From NCBI GenBank assembly GCA_965223305.1, contig CBDCWT010000027.1, forward strand, positions 1 through 64,000: a DNA stretch of 64,000 bases, read 5' to 3'. The notes under the pieces were generated by a model, which saw nothing but the letters and a program-made list of their open reading frames with translations, searched no databases and was not told the origin of the DNA. A program made the translations under genes and the position numbers. The DNA comes from CBDCWT01 sp965223305 (GTDB lineage Bacteria; Planctomycetota; Planctomycetia; Pirellulales; Pirellulaceae). Of the stretch, positions 62,592 through 64,000 are shown piece after piece (position 1 is the stretch's first letter; every line of letters begins with the position of its first letter).

Positions 62592-63425
62592 GTGAGTGAA
62601 TTCAAGAGAGACGAGATCCTGAAGCAGCTGCGCGCCAAGGTGGCCTCCGGCCGGCCCATCTTGGGCGGTGGGGCTGGCACAGGAATCAGCGCCAAACTGT
62701 CCGAGGCCGGGGGCATCGATCTGCTGGTCATCTACAATTCAGGCCGATTCCGCATGGCGGGCCGTGGGTCGCTGGCCGGACTGATGCCCTACGGAGATGC
62801 CAACTCGATCGTGATGGAAATGGCTCGGGAAGTGCTCCCGGTTGTTCGGCGGACACCCGTACTCGCCGGAGTCTGCGGTACCGATCCGTTTCGGCTGATG
62901 ACGCAGTTCCTGCGGGAAGTCAAAGCGGCCGGCTTTGCAGGCGTCCAGAACTTTCCTACTGTTGGTTTGATCGACGGCAGCTTCCGGCAGAACCTGGAAG
63001 AGACCGGAATGGGTTTCGGTTTGGAAGTCGACATGATTCGAGCCGCGCATGAGCTTGGGTTGCTGACGACGCCTTACTGCTTCGATCCCTCTGACGCAGC
63101 CGCCCTGGCAGAGGCCGGCGCCGATGTGCTCATCCCGCACATGGGGCTCACCACCAAAGGCACGATCGGAGCCACCACAGCGCGGTCACTGGCAGAGTCG
63201 GCCTCACTCGTCCAGGCCATGCACGACGCAGCTAAGAGAGTCAACCCGGAAGTGCTAGTGCTCTGCCACGGAGGACCTATCGCCGAGCCGGAGGACGCCC
63301 AGTACATTCTCGATCATACGGAGGGCGTCGTGGGCTTCTACGGCGCGAGCAGCATGGAGAGACTACCCGTCGAGCCAGCCATCACCAACCGGGTGAAAGA
63401 GTTTGGGGCGCTCAAGATCGTCTGA
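62592..63425 (+). CDS. Phosphoenolpyruvate-hydrolase-type TIM-barrel protein (Tm-1 C-terminal half)
   Basis: About 277 residues from a GTG at 62592, nine bases after GGAG. VASGRPILGGGAGTGISAKL, EAGGIDLLVIYNSGRFRMAG, GSLAGLMPYGDANSIVMEMA, VRRTPVLAGVCGTDPFRLMT, GFAGVQNFPTVGLIDGSFRQ, LIPHMGLTTKGTIGATTARS and VLCHGGPIAEPEDAQYILDH define the PEP_hydrolase family barrel. It lies 64 bases after UPF0261 on the same strand. The reaction is unproven; the family resembles isocitrate-lyase/PEP-mutase-type C-C or P chemistry. Together with the aldolase it suggests sugar-acid breakdown. Confidence 0.9.
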   Translation: MSEFKRDEILKQLRAKVASGRPILGGGAGTGISAKLSEAGGIDLLVIYNSGRFRMAGRGSLAGLMPYGDANSIVMEMAREVLPVVRRTPVLAGVCGTDPFRLMTQFLREVKAAGFAGVQNFPTVGLIDGSFRQNLEETGMGFGLEVDMIRAAHELGLLTTPYCFDPSDAAALAEAGADVLIPHMGLTTKGTIGATTARSLAESASLVQAMHDAAKRVNPEVLVLCHGGPIAEPEDAQYILDHTEGVVGFYGASSMERLPVEPAITNRVKEFGALKIV

Positions 63426-63518
63426 CGAAAGAAACACCCCACAAAGCGCCACCGTGGTTTCCCTGCAGCAAGGCGAAGGTCAAGAGTTCTGCAACTCGTT
63501 GTTTGCGGCGTCAAAGGC

Positions 63519-64000
63519 TCAGATCTTGTCGCCGGTCCCCTTGGTCAGCGTCATGAACGCCGCTTCGAGATTGACTTCTTCTTCGCGGAACAGGACGAGT
63601 TGATAACCGGACTCGACCAGCAGGCTCGGCAGATGGCTGTAGTCTTCCACTTCTTGGCGAAGGGTCACCGCCAGCACCCCGTTCTGTTGCGCGACTGAGT
63701 CGACCGAGTCGTGTTGTGCAAGTAACTTGGCGGCAGCGTCGGTCCGCTGCTTGACAGCGACGTTTAGGACGACTCGCTGGCGAACTTGCCGCATGACCTC
63801 AGCAACCTCAGCATTGACGCTCATCACTCCACGATCAATGATGCCGATCTTGTTACAGATGTCGGCCAGCTCGGGCAGGATATGGCTGGAGACGATAATG
63901 GTCTTGCCCGTCTGGCCCAATGTCCGCAGCAGGTTCCTCATTTCAATACGGGCCCTAGGATCGAGGCCGCTGAGTGGTTCGTCGAGCAGCAGTACCTGTG
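63519..64000 (-). CDS. ABC transporter ATP-binding protein, 3' part (truncated by window end)
   Basis: The frame is open to the last base. Visible: Walker B VLLLDEPLSGLDPRARIEMR with the D-loop, then IIVSSHILPELADICNKIGI with the switch His (SSHIL), IIDRGVM and a C-terminal accessory region ending FMTLTKGTGDKI. The Walker A and signature motifs lie outside the window. Gene order on the minus strand puts any permease downstream of 63519, where the convergent TIM-barrel gene already ends, so the permease is likely upstream. Resembles ABC-2-type exporters' ATPases. The 93-base gap before it is empty. Confidence 0.93.
   Translation of the reverse strand, partial: QVLLLDEPLSGLDPRARIEMRNLLRTLGQTGKTIIVSSHILPELADICNKIGIIDRGVMSVNAEVAEVMRQVRQRVVLNVAVKQRTDAAAKLLAQHDSVDSVAQQNGVLAVTLRQEVEDYSHLPSLLVESGYQLVLFREEEVNLEAAFMTLTKGTGDKI

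Overview
The window looks like a chromosomal piece of a Planctomycetota bacterium, most likely of the Pirellulales type. Supporting signs are a secreted type I sulfatase with CSPTR, a DUF1592/1588-type planctomycete cytochrome c protein, a 1,941-residue secreted FG-GAP/dockerin protein with a LEPR-XLL-like N-terminus (GLERRVLL), TAT-exported sugar-enzyme homologues, BNR, PQQ and VCBS propellers, and the dispersed palindromic repeats whose spurious translations (NPKRKRG.., NQPLGVSPRFP.., TLRVPSA.., PDAIASDPPA..) recur in this phylum. Species and plasmid/chromosome status cannot be fixed from the sequence.

Region 1 (1-16 kb) is a cell-surface glycan/lipid-linked sugar locus: the C-terminus of a GT39-like membrane protein, a DPM-like GT2, a UPF0104 flippase-like protein and an FAD amine-oxidase-like protein (the last three joined by ATGA start/stop overlaps), a CmoA-like enzyme, a methyltransferase, a Rieske-PhyH fusion oxygenase, a Wzx-type flippase, a polysaccharide pyruvyl transferase, a sulfatase, a TPR/SPINDLY O-GlcNAc-transferase-like protein, and a CmoB/DUF1698-like methyltransferase paired with a neutral-ceramidase-like protein.

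Region 2 (17-26 kb) holds dodecin, the large cytochrome c gene, a CoxG-like protein, a repeat array, an acyl-CoA ligase, a Gfo/Idh/MocA oxidoreductase, a CMD-family protein and a 55-residue zinc-ribbon protein. Region 3 (26-44 kb) carries the giant FG-GAP protein, several secreted proteins (TraB/GumN-like, lactonase, BNR, enolase-superfamily), a HEAT protein, a REP-associated tyrosine transposase nested in its own repeats, tRNA-Val(UAC), a multipass membrane protein and aldose 1-epimerase. Region 4 (44-64 kb) has a small c-type cytochrome, a VCBS protein, another GT2, a VOC protein, an oxidoreductase, a PQQ propeller, PAP2 phosphatase, tRNA-Asp(GUC) with a strong terminator, a TonB receptor + YfiR pair, a secreted Pcm-like methyltransferase, a catabolic-looking trio (HpcH/HpaI aldolase, UPF0261, PEP-hydrolase-type TIM barrel), and the 3' end of an ABC ATPase gene.

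Two genome-scale observations stand out. First, six genes are broken only by single-base length changes in homopolymers, and each reading frame becomes family-perfect when one base is added or removed. This points to residual sequencing/assembly indels more than to decay. Second, several dispersed repeat families sit exactly on gene ends and supply or abut the stop codon (acyl-CoA ligase, the RAYT, the 42.5 kb membrane protein, the Pcm gene). The best candidates for unusual biology are the Rieske-PhyH fusion, the CmoA-like enzyme inside a glycan locus, and the RAYT/REP unit.
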